NCBI RefSeq assembly: GCF_900698885.1
Contig: NZ_LR217705.1
Span: 434,001 to 498,000, forward strand
Reading direction: 5' to 3'
Length of the DNA stretch: 64,000 nt
From: Erwinia_E haradaeae_H
GTDB lineage: Bacteria > Pseudomonadota > Gammaproteobacteria > Enterobacterales > Enterobacteriaceae
Shown here: positions 52,259-62,414 of the stretch, piece after piece
How the letters are laid out: each line of letters starts with the position of its first letter
Position numbering within the stretch: the stretch's first letter is position 1
Made by a program: the position numbers and the translations under genes
The notes under the pieces: generated by a model
Databases searched by the model: none
Told to the model about the DNA's origin: nothing
What the model saw: only the letters and a program-made list of their open reading frames with translations

Positions 52259-53749
52259 ATGAAATATAAAGATTTAAGAAGTTTTCTTTTTCTACTGGAA
52301 GAACGTGGAGAATTAAAACGTATTCAACAAGAAATTGATCCTAATCTCGAAATGACTGAGATTTCTGACCGCACCTTACGTATGCATGGTCCGGCATTGC
52401 TTTTTGAAAACCCGAAAGGATATACCATGCCAGTGCTGTGTAATTTATTTGGGACATTAGGTCGCGTGGCATTGGGAATGGGGCAGGTTGATCAGTATTC
52501 TTTACGCGATATCGGAAAGCTTATGGCTTTTCTTAAAGAACCGGAGCCGCCACAAGGGTTGGGTGATTTTTTAAAGAACATACCACAGTGGAAGCAAGTT
52601 CTTAATATGCCAACTAAACGCGTTCAGACTGCGCTTTGTCAACAACAGATTTTGCAAAATGAAGAAGTTGACTTAAGATGTCTGCCTGTTATGAGATGTT
52701 GGCCAAATGATGTCGCGCCATTAGTAACTTGGGGGTTAACGGTAACACGTGGTCCACATAAAACAAGGCAAAATCTAGCTATTTATCGCCAACAGGTTCT
52801 TGAAAAAAATAAGTTAATTATGCGATGGTTACCACATCGTAGCGGTGCATTAGACTTTCAAGCATGGTGTCATGTTCATGCTAAAAAACGATTTCCAGTT
52901 TCTGTAGTATTAGGCGCTGATCCGGCAACAATGCTAGGTGCTGTTATTCCAGTGCCGGATAAATTATCAGAATATGCTTTTGCTGGTTTGCTGCGTGGTA
53001 ATAAAACTGAAGTTGTAAAGTGTATTTCAAATGATTTAGAAGTTCCAGCCAGATCAGAAATTATATTAGAAGGATATATTCAACCAGGAGAGGTGGCTCT
53101 AGAAGGACCTCATGGAGATCATACTGGATACTATAATGAAGTGGATAGTTTTCCAGTATTTACCGTTACTCATGTAACGCAACGCTATAAAGCCATTTAT
53201 CATTCTACTTACACTGGCCGCCCTCCGGATGAGCCTGCTATTTTAGCTATAGCTTTCAATGAAATATTTATACCGCTGCTTCAGCAACAGTTTCCAGAAA
53301 TTATTGATTTTTATATGCCATCAGAAGGATGTTCTTATAGATTAGCTGTAGTGACTATTAAAAAGCAATATCCTGGACATGCAAAATTTGTAATGATGGG
53401 CATTTGGTCATGCCTGCGCCAATTTATATATACTAAATGTATTATTGTATGTGATAATGATATTAATCCTCGAGATTGGAATGATGTTATTTGGGCAATA
53501 ACCACTCGTATGGATCCAGCTCGCGATGTAGTTATTATAAATAACACACCAATTGATTATCTTGATTTTTCTTCGCCTGTATCAGGTCTTGGATCAAAAA
53601 TAGGAATAGATGCTACTAATAAATTAACGGGGGAAACTCAACGTAAATGGGGGTCTCCTATTAAACAAGATCCTGTTGTAACTTCTCGCATTGATGCACT
53701 GTGGAATGAATTAAATATATTAAAAAATACTAATCTCTATTACAATTAA
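52259..53749 (+). CDS. ubiD: 4-hydroxy-3-polyprenylbenzoate decarboxylase
   Basis: Decarboxylates the polyprenyl-hydroxybenzoate intermediate in ubiquinone synthesis, using a prenylated FMN made by UbiX. It is 496 residues (E. coli 497) and collinear throughout. Landmarks are GPALLFENPKG near residue 50, the cofactor-region block LTVTRGPHKTRQNLAIYRQQ, EGPHGDHTGYYNE, and the C-terminal NDVIWAITTRMDPARD. It is followed after 36 bases by fre, the conserved pair. ubiX is not in this window. Confidence 0.97.
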   Translation: MKYKDLRSFLFLLEERGELKRIQQEIDPNLEMTEISDRTLRMHGPALLFENPKGYTMPVLCNLFGTLGRVALGMGQVDQYSLRDIGKLMAFLKEPEPPQGLGDFLKNIPQWKQVLNMPTKRVQTALCQQQILQNEEVDLRCLPVMRCWPNDVAPLVTWGLTVTRGPHKTRQNLAIYRQQVLEKNKLIMRWLPHRSGALDFQAWCHVHAKKRFPVSVVLGADPATMLGAVIPVPDKLSEYAFAGLLRGNKTEVVKCISNDLEVPARSEIILEGYIQPGEVALEGPHGDHTGYYNEVDSFPVFTVTHVTQRYKAIYHSTYTGRPPDEPAILAIAFNEIFIPLLQQQFPEIIDFYMPSEGCSYRLAVVTIKKQYPGHAKFVMMGIWSCLRQFIYTKCIIVCDNDINPRDWNDVIWAITTRMDPARDVVIINNTPIDYLDFSSPVSGLGSKIGIDATNKLTGETQRKWGSPIKQDPVVTSRIDALWNELNILKNTNLYYN

Positions 53750-53785
53750 TAGTCATAATATTATCATTACTTGACAGAGGAATTA

Positions 53786-54487
53786 GTGCCAACTTTAAGT
53801 TGTAAAATTGCCTCAGTAGAGGCAATAACTAATACTATATATCGCGTTCGATTAACTCCAGAGTCTTATGTTGTTTTTCGTGCAGGTCAGTATTTAACAC
53901 TGAAAATAAAAGATCATGCTCACTTATCATTCTCTATTGCCTCAACACCAATGGAAAAAGATGTCATTGAATTGCATATCGGAGGTACTGAGCTGAATTC
54001 TTCTATTATATCAGCGATAGAGTATATACAGAATAATAAAAAGATTATTGTTGACATGCCCCATGGTCGTGCTTGGTTGAGGGAGGAAGATGATTTTCCA
54101 TTGATATTGATTGCAGGTGGGACAGGTTTTTCTTATATCCGATCTATTTTATTTACAGCACTTGCACGTAAATCGGATAGGTGTATTTCTGTGTACTGGG
54201 GCGGACGTGAGATCCAGCACCTTTATGAGCTAAACAGTCTCAATAAATTACTGCTCGAGTATTCTCATTTAAAGATTTTCCCTGTCCTTGAGAGACCTAC
54301 ATATGGCTTTTGTGGTCGAGAGGGTACTGTTATAAGTGCTGTCATGAAGGATTATAGTTTTTTATATGGACATGCTATATATATTGCGGGGCCTGTGAAT
54401 ATGGTCAAAAAAGCGTATATATGCCTTTGCGCAGAACGAGGAGCTAATTCATCACTTATTTTTGGAGATGCTTTGGCATTTATTTAA
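53786..54487 (+). CDS. fre: NAD(P)H-flavin reductase
   Basis: Reduces free flavins with NAD(P)H. With ubiD and UbiX, reduced FMN supply may be the functional link. The start is the GTG at 53786 (MPTLSCKIASVEAIT), directly after AGAGGA and matching the family N-terminus; a TTG five codons upstream is less likely. It is 233 residues, the same as E. coli. The flavin-binding RAGQYL is near residue 46, the NAD(P)-binding LIAGGTGFSYIRS near 111-123, and the GDALAFI end is typical. Confidence 0.95.
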   Translation: MPTLSCKIASVEAITNTIYRVRLTPESYVVFRAGQYLTLKIKDHAHLSFSIASTPMEKDVIELHIGGTELNSSIISAIEYIQNNKKIIVDMPHGRAWLREEDDFPLILIAGGTGFSYIRSILFTALARKSDRCISVYWGGREIQHLYELNSLNKLLLEYSHLKIFPVLERPTYGFCGREGTVISAVMKDYSFLYGHAIYIAGPVNMVKKAYICLCAERGANSSLIFGDALAFI

Positions 54488-57400
54488 TACGCAAAGCAAA
54501 AAATCTATATTTTTAAGTTAACCTATTAAATAGGTGCTCTGTAATACTTTAATGAATAACACAAATTTTTATATAAAGAAAATTATCCTATATTTAGAAA
54601 TATTTGGTGCATAACTAGATGTATAGCTTATATAATAAAATCAGAATTATTTGTAAAGTCATGTTATATGTTATTTTTAATATGGTATGTAAAACACTTT
54701 CATAAGTATCTCAAGCATGTCATGTGTATATAGAAAAAGATGATATTAGCCATAAAACTAGATTAATTTAGAGGCAATTGACAAATAAGGCTATTGTCAC
54801 CAAAGATCGCAAGAATATATTGATCTCAACTAATAAGGATAGATTAATCTATTTCTAATAGATTGTCGTTAATAAGATAGAGAGAACTTTCTCTACATCT
54901 CTACGTATTAAGATCATAACATGTAATAATGGTACGACATCTAATTTTATCAAGAGTTTTGGATTGAGCTATGGATTAATAATAGATGTATCTTTTTATA
55001 CCGATTATCAATCTGTATAAATAGAATACTATTGATGACCGATGATTTAAAAATTTATTCAGATCTATGTTGAGTAGATAATTTTTGAATATAAAATATG
55101 GTGTATTTGTATATTCTGTAAATTTTTACAAAATTTTATTATTTTAATTTTTGTTTTTCTGAATTATAATTACCATCCTAAATTTTGGATGGGTATGTTA
55201 TATACTTGGTATATCGAATAATAAAAATTATTTCCAAGACTCATTATAAGATATCATAGAGATGTAATACTAATAAAAATATTACTGCGTTTAATTTTAG
55301 ATTAGTTAAACTTATTCTATAAGATGATACTCTTCAGTTTAGTTAGATTCAGTAAACTAAAATAGTGATATGTATCTGCATAGACATCAGAGGGATTCAC
55401 ATTTTTACTTATCATAAATAAAAATTAGTTAGCATACCAATAAAAAGTGGAAAAAGCAAAATATTTTTAATAATTTCTTGTGATACTACAATCTTATATG
55501 TATGCAGGTGGTGTAAGTTATTGCAATAATAGAAACGGTAACGTTAGTTCTGTTAGTAAAGTTCTGAATTCATTGGGGATGCTGGATATAAAATATTTTC
55601 AATACTACCTGCAGATGATATGTAATTGGAAGTACGTAGAAATAATATTTTCAGTGAAAAGTATTTTTTTTAATTATAACAAATGAAGCTATTATATACT
55701 GATGATCTAAGGGTTGGCTAAATAATGGTTCGCATGTTAGCTAGGAGTATTTTGTTATTATAAATAACCAATCTTTAATACAATATCGAGAACAAATTCA
55801 CCATAGCAGAGTGGTGATGGTTAGATGAAATTAGAAATGAATAAAGACTTTTTTAAAATACTATATGTAAATAATAAAATATAGTATAATATTAGATTTA
55901 TAGTTTTTTTGTATATTAATTTTTTCATTAACATACTGTAATAGTAATCATTTGAATGAGTTTTAATATAAAAATATACAAATAATTTTGTTATTTTTAA
56001 CATAAAGTATAGTGTCAGCATAAAAGTAAAAGCTGCGGTATTTCTAAAAAATTATACATAGAGGCTCTTGGATAGGGATATTGACTTCATAATAGTTAAG
56101 ACCTGTATAGAATTACAGTAATACTATTAATGATTCTAAATAAGAGATAATAAAATTATATTTTACTAAAAATTTTATCTTAGTTAAGATAAAAGTATTT
56201 TTTATACAGCGTATATAGTGAAAAATTCTAGTTAGTACGTTTTAAATACTAGAGTAAAATAAATTGATTCATCGAAGTCTATTTAGGTGCTTCACTGAAT
56301 ACGTTCAAAATTAAGTAGTTTTAGCCGAAAATACAATGGGGTAAATACCTGATCTTCATGAAAGCATAACTAAATATTCTGGACTTTTATTTTTTCTATT
56401 AATTTCAATAGGCTTATATATCACATGAAAGCATTTGGATAAGGTGTTATCTAAAAATTATACGAAAACTATTAGATTTTTTGCACGGGTCAATCATCTA
56501 AAAATTTTACAATTGTTTATAGCAAATGAGATAATTTGGTTAAGTTAACGATTGTTATATTTATTCTAAAATATTATATTTTTATAGTTTTTTATTTTCT
56601 CAACTCTTTTTTTAGAAAATTTATAGAACATTTTAAGAAAGATTTAATTTTATTTTTTTACATAGATGCATTTATTTAGGTTAATTAATACCTAAACAAT
56701 TAGGCAAGTGTCTAAGACAAACAAAATGATTTGTGAGACGAGGTGTTCGAAAACTTATTTGATAAGGTCTTATCATAGCTTAATATTATGCAGCTTGTTT
56801 TAAGCAATCTATATAAAAAGATGATATATTAATAATAATTTATTTATTTAGATTGAAGCATGTCATCAGTAATAGTGTGTAACACTATTACTGATGACAT
56901 GCTTCATTATGATATTCATTTTTACTAATATTAATAGCATTACTAGGATTCACTTTTCTCAACAAAAATATATATTTTTATTGATTATATATTTTGATAT
57001 TTATGGTAAAAGTGTTAATAAATAACACTATTCTATAATAGAACACTAGACTATATACAGATATTTTATGTATAGATTAATATAACGATTAAAATAAATA
57101 AGGATCGCATTAATCAAAAGAGCACTACTAAAAACATATATAATTTTATTTAATATTATACCTTATGGTTATATAAGGGTAAGAATCGATATTCATATAA
57201 AATTTTTTTAGCTATACTAAGGGATAATTTAATATAAGTTATTGATTTTTAAACATGTATTTGGTACTTCTAAGTTTTTTCTTAGTAATTTATACTCAGT
57301 AATTCTCTATTTTTAATAGAAATTACTTTTCGTGAGTTATTGTTAGAGCATATAAGGATAGTATGTGTATGTGAATATAAATAGAAATATAAAGTATTTT

Positions 57401-57676
57401 CATGTATATTAGATATAATAGGTATTAAGTAAAATAAATTTAATGGTTTAGATAAGTAAAAATTTAAAATAATGTATTGATAATAGTGATCTTAAATGGT
57501 TCAAATATTGAATTATTGATATAATTGATACATAATTCCTTTTTTTTAAAATTGATATTATAATTACATTGTGGTATTTGTAATAAATGTTTAGATTAGT
57601 TACAGTTAGCCTTCTAAATTAAATAAAATGTATTCTGATGTTAGTGATAAGTAAATGTACTATTCAGTGCGAATAA
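54488..57676. other. 3.2-kb gene-poor region between fre and hemD
   Basis: Largest stretch without a gene. hemX and hemY normally follow hemD here on the minus strand, and fadA/fadB follow fre in E. coli; none could be recognised. A 68-codon frame from GTG 55480 has no ribosome-binding site and no identified homolog. A perfect 25-bp hairpin lies at 56854-56906. Confidence 0.45.
56854..56906. repeat. Perfect 25-bp stem hairpin, 3-base loop
   Basis: Bases 56854-56878 are the exact reverse complement of 56882-56906, with GTA between. The stem begins TGAAGCATGTCATCAG. No U-tract follows on either strand. It lies about 0.8 kb past the hemD stop and more than 2 kb from fre. It is far longer and less AT-rich than chance structure in this spacer. 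Role unknown: RNA 3'-end structure, mobile-element relic or protein site. Confidence 0.85.
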
Positions 57677-57720
57677 TAAAAATCTATAAATATTTTTATA
57701 AAAATATTTATAGATTTTTA
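57677..57720 (-). terminator. 44-bp perfect AT palindrome, likely hemD terminator
   Basis: 57677-57720 equals its own reverse complement over all 44 bases. It starts 17 bases past the hemD stop. Each arm ends in a T-run (TTTTTA), so an RNA hairpin with a terminal U-run forms in either direction. The position points to termination of hemC-hemD. Confidence 0.65.
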
Positions 57721-57737
57721 AAACTTTTAAGAGACCT

Positions 57738-58490
57738 TCAATAAGTATAAGTCAAAATAAAGTTTAATAATGTATTATTATCTGAGCCATGAGAAACATA
57801 AATGTCTTTCCATCCGAGTATCTTAGCTAAGATCTTTAAGCGTTCACTGACAACTATCAGTCGACATTTTAGTAACCATTCTTTTCTATCTGTATCTGTA
57901 AATAAACAGTGTAATTGCATTAACATTTCACCACTAGTTACTATTAGTGTATCTATTCCCTTTTGACGCCAGCGTTTTCCTTCTTTTTCACCATGATAGA
58001 ATTTCTCACAACGTCGGTAGCATTCAATTAGTTCCACTTGTGCGCCATAGCCTAGCAAAGTATTTTGAAGTAAATTTCTTCCGCCATTACCACGTAAAAT
58101 CAAAATATTTTTACCTTTTATAGCTTGTGCAGATAAAGCCTGGATAAGTGTTTCGCTAGTTTCTTGTTGATTTGGGCAGAAAATTTTATATCCAGTGGCA
58201 GCATGAAATGCTATGGCTGTACTACGTCCAATGGCATAATAGTTTAATATTTTAGGCCATGATATATCTTTACTTGTTAAAATAAGTTCAGCATAATGAA
58301 TAGCATTTCGCGAAAGAATCAAGACTAGATCTCCTTTGCCCAGTGCTTGAAGTCGCATAGGAAGTGTTCTGAGCTGAGATCCAGGAAAAAATTCTATAAG
58401 TGGGAAAGCCCAAGCTTCTCTTCCTAGCCTTCGAAGATATCCAACCAGCTCATTTGCTGATGGTGTTGGGCGAGTAACTAAGATATTCAT
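57738..58490 (-). CDS. hemD: Uroporphyrinogen-III synthase
   Basis: Closes hydroxymethylbilane with inversion of ring D, giving uroporphyrinogen III for heme. It is 250 residues (E. coli 246). HemD is poorly conserved; support comes from the start MNILVTRPTPSANEL, the YAIGRSTAIAF block, ILRGNGGRNLL near residue 135, and the TSGEMLMQL segment. The ATG overlaps the hemC stop by 4 bases (ATGA), so translation is coupled. In E. coli hemX and hemY follow; they are absent here. Confidence 0.92.
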   Translation of the reverse strand: MNILVTRPTPSANELVGYLRRLGREAWAFPLIEFFPGSQLRTLPMRLQALGKGDLVLILSRNAIHYAELILTSKDISWPKILNYYAIGRSTAIAFHAATGYKIFCPNQQETSETLIQALSAQAIKGKNILILRGNGGRNLLQNTLLGYGAQVELIECYRRCEKFYHGEKEGKRWRQKGIDTLIVTSGEMLMQLHCLFTDTDRKEWLLKCRLIVVSERLKILAKILGWKDIYVSHGSDNNTLLNFILTYTY

Positions 58491-59428
58491 GCTAATAAGG
58501 TTCCACGAGTTATAGAATCAAGGATTTCGCGAGCTCCACTATTTAATAAATTCTCTGCTAATAATGTACCAATTTTTTCAGCATCTACTCGAGATCCTCG
58601 ATATTCTCCGCGTATTATCTGTGTCCCATCCAATGAACTTACCAGCCCGCGTAACCAGAGTGTATCACCTTCTAATACAGCATAGCTACCTATAGGTACA
58701 TGACAACCGCCTGCTAGCCGAGCATTCATGGCTCTCTCTGCTTTTACACGATCTTCTGTATCAGGATGATTTAAAGCGGTAAGTAAATTTATTGTGCTCA
58801 AATCATCTAGTCGGCACTCGATTCCTATTGCCCCCTGACCAACGGCAGGTAGAGACTCTTCTATCGGTATGGCTTGTCGAATACGGTGAGTTAGGTTTAG
58901 TCTTTTTAATCCAGCTACAGCTAAAATAATAGCATCATATTGGCCAGCATCTAGTTTACTTAGACGGGTTCCTACATTTCCTCGCGCTATTTGTATTAAT
59001 AGATCTGGACGCCGCGAATGTAGTTGACACTGACGCCTCAAGCTTGATGTGCCAATAATTGCATTGGGTGGCAGTAAATTTATAGATGAATATTTATTTG
59101 ATACAAATGCATCATGCGCTGCTTCACGCTCACAGATGCTGACTAAGCCTAATCCTTTCGGAAAAGTCATCGGGATATCTTTAATTGAGTGCACAGCTAT
59201 ATCAGCATGGCCTAATAATATAGCGCGTTCTAATTCTTTTACAAATATTGCTTTACCACCCATCCTGGTGAGCGCGGTTTCAAGCATGAGATCCCCGCGT
59301 GTCATAACCGGAACCTGTTCTACGCAAAGACCTGGATGATGTAAAAGTAAATTCTCTTGAACATGTTGCGCTTGCCATAAGGCTAACGGACTCTGTCTTG
59401 TAATAATTTTAAAAATTTTATCTGACAT
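58487..59428 (-). CDS. hemC: Porphobilinogen deaminase
   Basis: Polymerises four porphobilinogen units to hydroxymethylbilane. The ATG at 59428 (MSDKIFKIITRQSPLALWQ) aligns exactly with the E. coli start; an ATG seven codons earlier is also in frame. The product is 313 residues, the same as E. coli. The dipyrromethane-carrying cysteine is in LAGGCHVPIGSYA near residue 243, and IGTSSLRRQCQL and RGNVGTRLSKLD are intact. First gene of hemC-hemD. In E. coli cyaA is divergent from it; cyaA is not recognisable in the adjoining 1.9 kb. Confidence 0.96.
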   Translation of the reverse strand: MSDKIFKIITRQSPLALWQAQHVQENLLLHHPGLCVEQVPVMTRGDLMLETALTRMGGKAIFVKELERAILLGHADIAVHSIKDIPMTFPKGLGLVSICEREAAHDAFVSNKYSSINLLPPNAIIGTSSLRRQCQLHSRRPDLLIQIARGNVGTRLSKLDAGQYDAIILAVAGLKRLNLTHRIRQAIPIEESLPAVGQGAIGIECRLDDLSTINLLTALNHPDTEDRVKAERAMNARLAGGCHVPIGSYAVLEGDTLWLRGLVSSLDGTQIIRGEYRGSRVDAEKIGTLLAENLLNSGAREILDSITRGTLLA

Positions 59429-61359
59429 GTTTGATACCATTAAAATCAAATACTTATGACATCACCAATTTTTAACAGGACTACTAGTCGATAAGAGAGT
59501 AGAATATGTGTATTCAATAAATTTGAAAGTGCCGATATTTAGCAAACAAAATTTATTTCATAAATAGCGTATATATTCTTCAATAACTTTATATTAATAT
59601 GAAAAGTTCAATCAACTATTACAGCCACATTAAAATCTAAAGTAAAAGAGAGGTGAAATAATCTGAGTTAATAGAGATTGGCTCGTTATTTTTAAAACCA
59701 ATCAAATGAGTTTAAGTTTGATTTTTATTTATAACATATAGAATTTTTATAAAAATAGCAAAGAATCTACTCTATCTAATCTGGTGTTAATGAAAATCAC
59801 AATCATTATAAATTATAATGTAGGTATATATTATCATTTACATATTATATTTCTATTGTATCGTGAAATGGGATGATAGTTAGATGTGTATCTATTAGGT
59901 ATTTTATTGGTTATTTTATCTGGCATGAGATTATTAATCTATCCTCTTATGCTCATGTAGTATTTTACTTAAAAAATAATATAATTAATATATTTTTAGA
60001 ATAAGGTAAAATAGTAGTAAGTATTACTATACTGAATAAGTTTGATTTTCTTTCAATATTTTTTATCTTTATTCTATATAGAAATGAAACATTGATTAAG
60101 AATTTCATTAAATAGGTACTTTTCTATGTTCTATATTAAGAAGAGATAATTTGTTATTTTGTTTTAGATTTTTTAATTTTTATAATTTTTCTTAATTAAT
60201 ACTAAGAATAGTAACTCAAAGTTATCTAATCTATTTATTTTATATAAAAATTATATTTTAAGATTCTTGTAGAATATATTGCCACAATTAATATTCGATA
60301 GTTTAGGATGTAATCCTCTATTATATATAGGATATAATCCACTACTCTGAAACGATTAATTATAAAATAAAAAGTTGTTATTTTATGATCTTTAATTATT
60401 TTATAATTATTATTAACTATATATTCTTCAATGATATTATCAATCACTTCTATAAGTTATTTTAATGCGAATTTTTATTCTGTACGGTTAATAATAGTTA
60501 GGTTTTATATTTAGATATAGATAATAATGTGAGTATATGAAATATATATTTGCAGTACACTTTACGTTGAACTAAAAGATTGAAAACGAATTAAATGTTG
60601 ATACTGTAATTTGAGTTATTTAATTAGCGCAAGCTCATCTATAATGCATAAGAAATTAATAGAACAAAAGGTGCTTTCTAAATTTCTTTGATGTTTAACT
60701 TAACTAGAATGTTATGTATCCTGTATATTAATATAATTAAAACCTTTATGCTAAAAGTAATATTAGTTGTTTATTAGAGGTAAATTTATATTGAACTTAA
60801 TCTTTATAATTTCTTATGTTATAATGATTACTTCTAGATATATATATTAAGAATAATGGGAATCTTTTAAATCTTTAGAGAAAGCTTTTATGTTATATTT
60901 TATAATGCATAATATGTGGTAATTAGACGATCTTTCTTTCTGTAGCGCTATTAATGCGTCTATTATAACTACTATGGTAAAATTCAGCTTGATGTTTTAG
61001 GTATATATTATAATTATAATGTAAGTTACTTGAACATATTAAAATTTTTATTATTTCTCAGGATTAAAACATTAATTTCATTAGAATTATATTCATACGT
61101 TTAAATATTAGCAATTATTTTCTGTATTCTTGAAAATAAAATACGTACAATATGTATTTATATTAGTTTTTTGTAGAAAATTTTTACAAAATTATACATA
61201 GTATTTTTTCTAAAAATTTTATATTGTATTTTTTATTGTAAAACATGCATTTAGTCTTTTTTGTTACAGGATTTTATTATCAATTTTATTAAGTTCTAAA
61301 TGTAACTTAAGAGTATGCAAATAATCTAAATATTAGACAGGGGAAAAATCAATTAGATT
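59429..61359. other. 1.9-kb spacer where cyaA and cyaY are expected
   Basis: In Enterobacterales cyaA (+) and cyaY (-) lie between hemC and lptM. The space is shorter than an intact cyaA (about 2.5 kb) and no adenylate-cyclase motif could be read. A very weak CyaY-like pattern on the minus strand around 61100-61260 was not convincing. Confidence 0.5.
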
Positions 61360-61494
61360 ATGGCAATAAAAATAATTAAAATACTATTTTTTTTTATTAT
61401 AGTTACTGGTTTTATTGGGTGCGGTCTCAAAGGTTCGCCTGATGTTTCTAATAAATTTATACAAAACTATTTTTATAGTTGGATAAATTATTGA
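61360..61494 (+). CDS. lptM: Miniature LptM (YifL) lipoprotein
   Basis: The 44-residue product has a lipoprotein signal peptide: lysines at 4 and 7, a hydrophobic core to residue 19, then FIGC with the lipidated cysteine C21. The mature protein begins CGLKG, the LptM hallmark. In E. coli LptM (67 residues) binds the LptD-LptE LPS translocon and helps LptD mature. It lies directly upstream of dapF, here a pseudogene, which is its normal neighbour. The C-terminus is short and lacks the usual Pro-rich tail. A purine-rich AGGGGA lies 16 bases from the ATG, farther than normal, so translation may be weak. Functional or decaying cannot be decided from sequence. Confidence 0.75.
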   Translation: MAIKIIKILFFFIIVTGFIGCGLKGSPDVSNKFIQNYFYSWINY

Positions 61495-61593
61495 ATTTAT
61501 GTATCACTATCAGTGATAGTGTGATTTTAATTTCTCTAACAAGAAAGATTCAGTGCTTACTGATTAAGTCATAAAGATTTTGAATATATTGAA

Positions 61594-62414
61594 AATTTAT
61601 TTTTAAAAATACATAGTATTGGAAATGATTTTATGTTTGTTAAAATGATCGTACTAAATATTTATTTTTCCAGACTTACTTCGCCGCTTTTTTAATCGCC
61701 ATTCTAGAATAGATTTTGATTAGTTACTAATCATTAATCCGTCCGTCGATTCTGATGTGGAGTTTTATTGATAAATCTTGAGTGCTAATGGTGATAAAGT
61801 ACTAAAATATAGTAATTAATTTCGTTTTTTATCAGCTTGATTAAGTTTCACGGTCTAACAAATAAACAGAATAGCTGTGTTAGTAGCTAAATAGATTGCA
61901 TGCTGTTACATATAATTTTAGATAAAATAATATCTGTGTGTATTAGAAGAGAAATGGTTCGTCAAAAAATATCTCCTTTTATGTCAAGAAGAAAAAATGT
62001 ATATGTCATTTATATTTCTGAGATTAGTGTTTTATATGGGGTGGTATTGATTAGTAATCTATATTATATAATATCAGTGGATAATATAAAACAGCTTTTA
62101 TTAATGAGTTAAACGGAGTTCAATTGTAAGCCATTAGTTTTTGCAATATAAGCGCATATTATTTTTTATGGCAGTGATCCTATTTTAAGTATGTTTTTTG
62201 CGTGTTTTTAAGCCTCGATTAGATAAAACCTTATCATCTTGTCATAGAGTCTTATGTAGTAGGTTTTGTTGGTATTTAATAAGAAATTTTAAAAGACACG
62301 GTTCGAGTGAACTTACTTACCCAATCATTAAAAATTTTTTAGACAGGAAAATGGATACCCTTCGTATATGAATGGATCTGTTACGTAAGCGTTGGTATAA
62401 TAAGTATATTTTTA
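61594..62414 (+). pseudogene. dapF: dapF (diaminopimelate epimerase) pseudogene, full length
   Basis: DapF converts LL-DAP to meso-DAP. The first frame reads KIHSIGNDFMFV against KMHGLGNDFMVV. Then RRFFNRH, FD-stop-LLIINP, SANGDKV (E. coli NADGSEV), NKQNSCVSS, LYGVV...N...IISVDN (CGVVSMGNPHCVIQVDD) and DTVRVN...LKIF follow in order. It spans about 821 nt against 825 in E. coli. Three frameshifts (near 61669, 61849 and 62160, net -4 bases) and many stops interrupt it. Active-site cysteine codons are lost: C73 is TAT at 61808 and C217 is CTT at 62238. A 70-codon open stretch at 61900-62112 is only a surviving piece. Position after lptM confirms identity. Confidence 0.92.

Noticed and set aside
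55480..55686. 68-codon frame from a GTG between fre and hemD
   Set aside because: Loose resemblances to HisH (GNVSSV) and to FadA were considered. The first has no synteny and the second would need the other strand. No ribosome-binding site.
60235..60447. 70-codon minus-strand frame in the cyaA site
   Set aside because: Low-complexity translation with no homology; also does not resemble CyaA or CyaY.
61080..61260. Weak CyaY-like pattern on the minus strand
   Set aside because: Only scattered matches over about 40 codons; not distinguishable from chance by eye.
61900..62112. 70-codon open frame starting with ATG
   Set aside because: It aligns without gaps to the middle of DapF (PF ... YGVV ... 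ISVDN), so it is a surviving open piece of the dapF pseudogene, not a separate gene.
62300..62312. GGTTCGAGT resembling a tRNA T-loop
   Set aside because: Lies inside the dapF pseudogene (codons for VRV) with no acceptor stem or anticodon arm around it.
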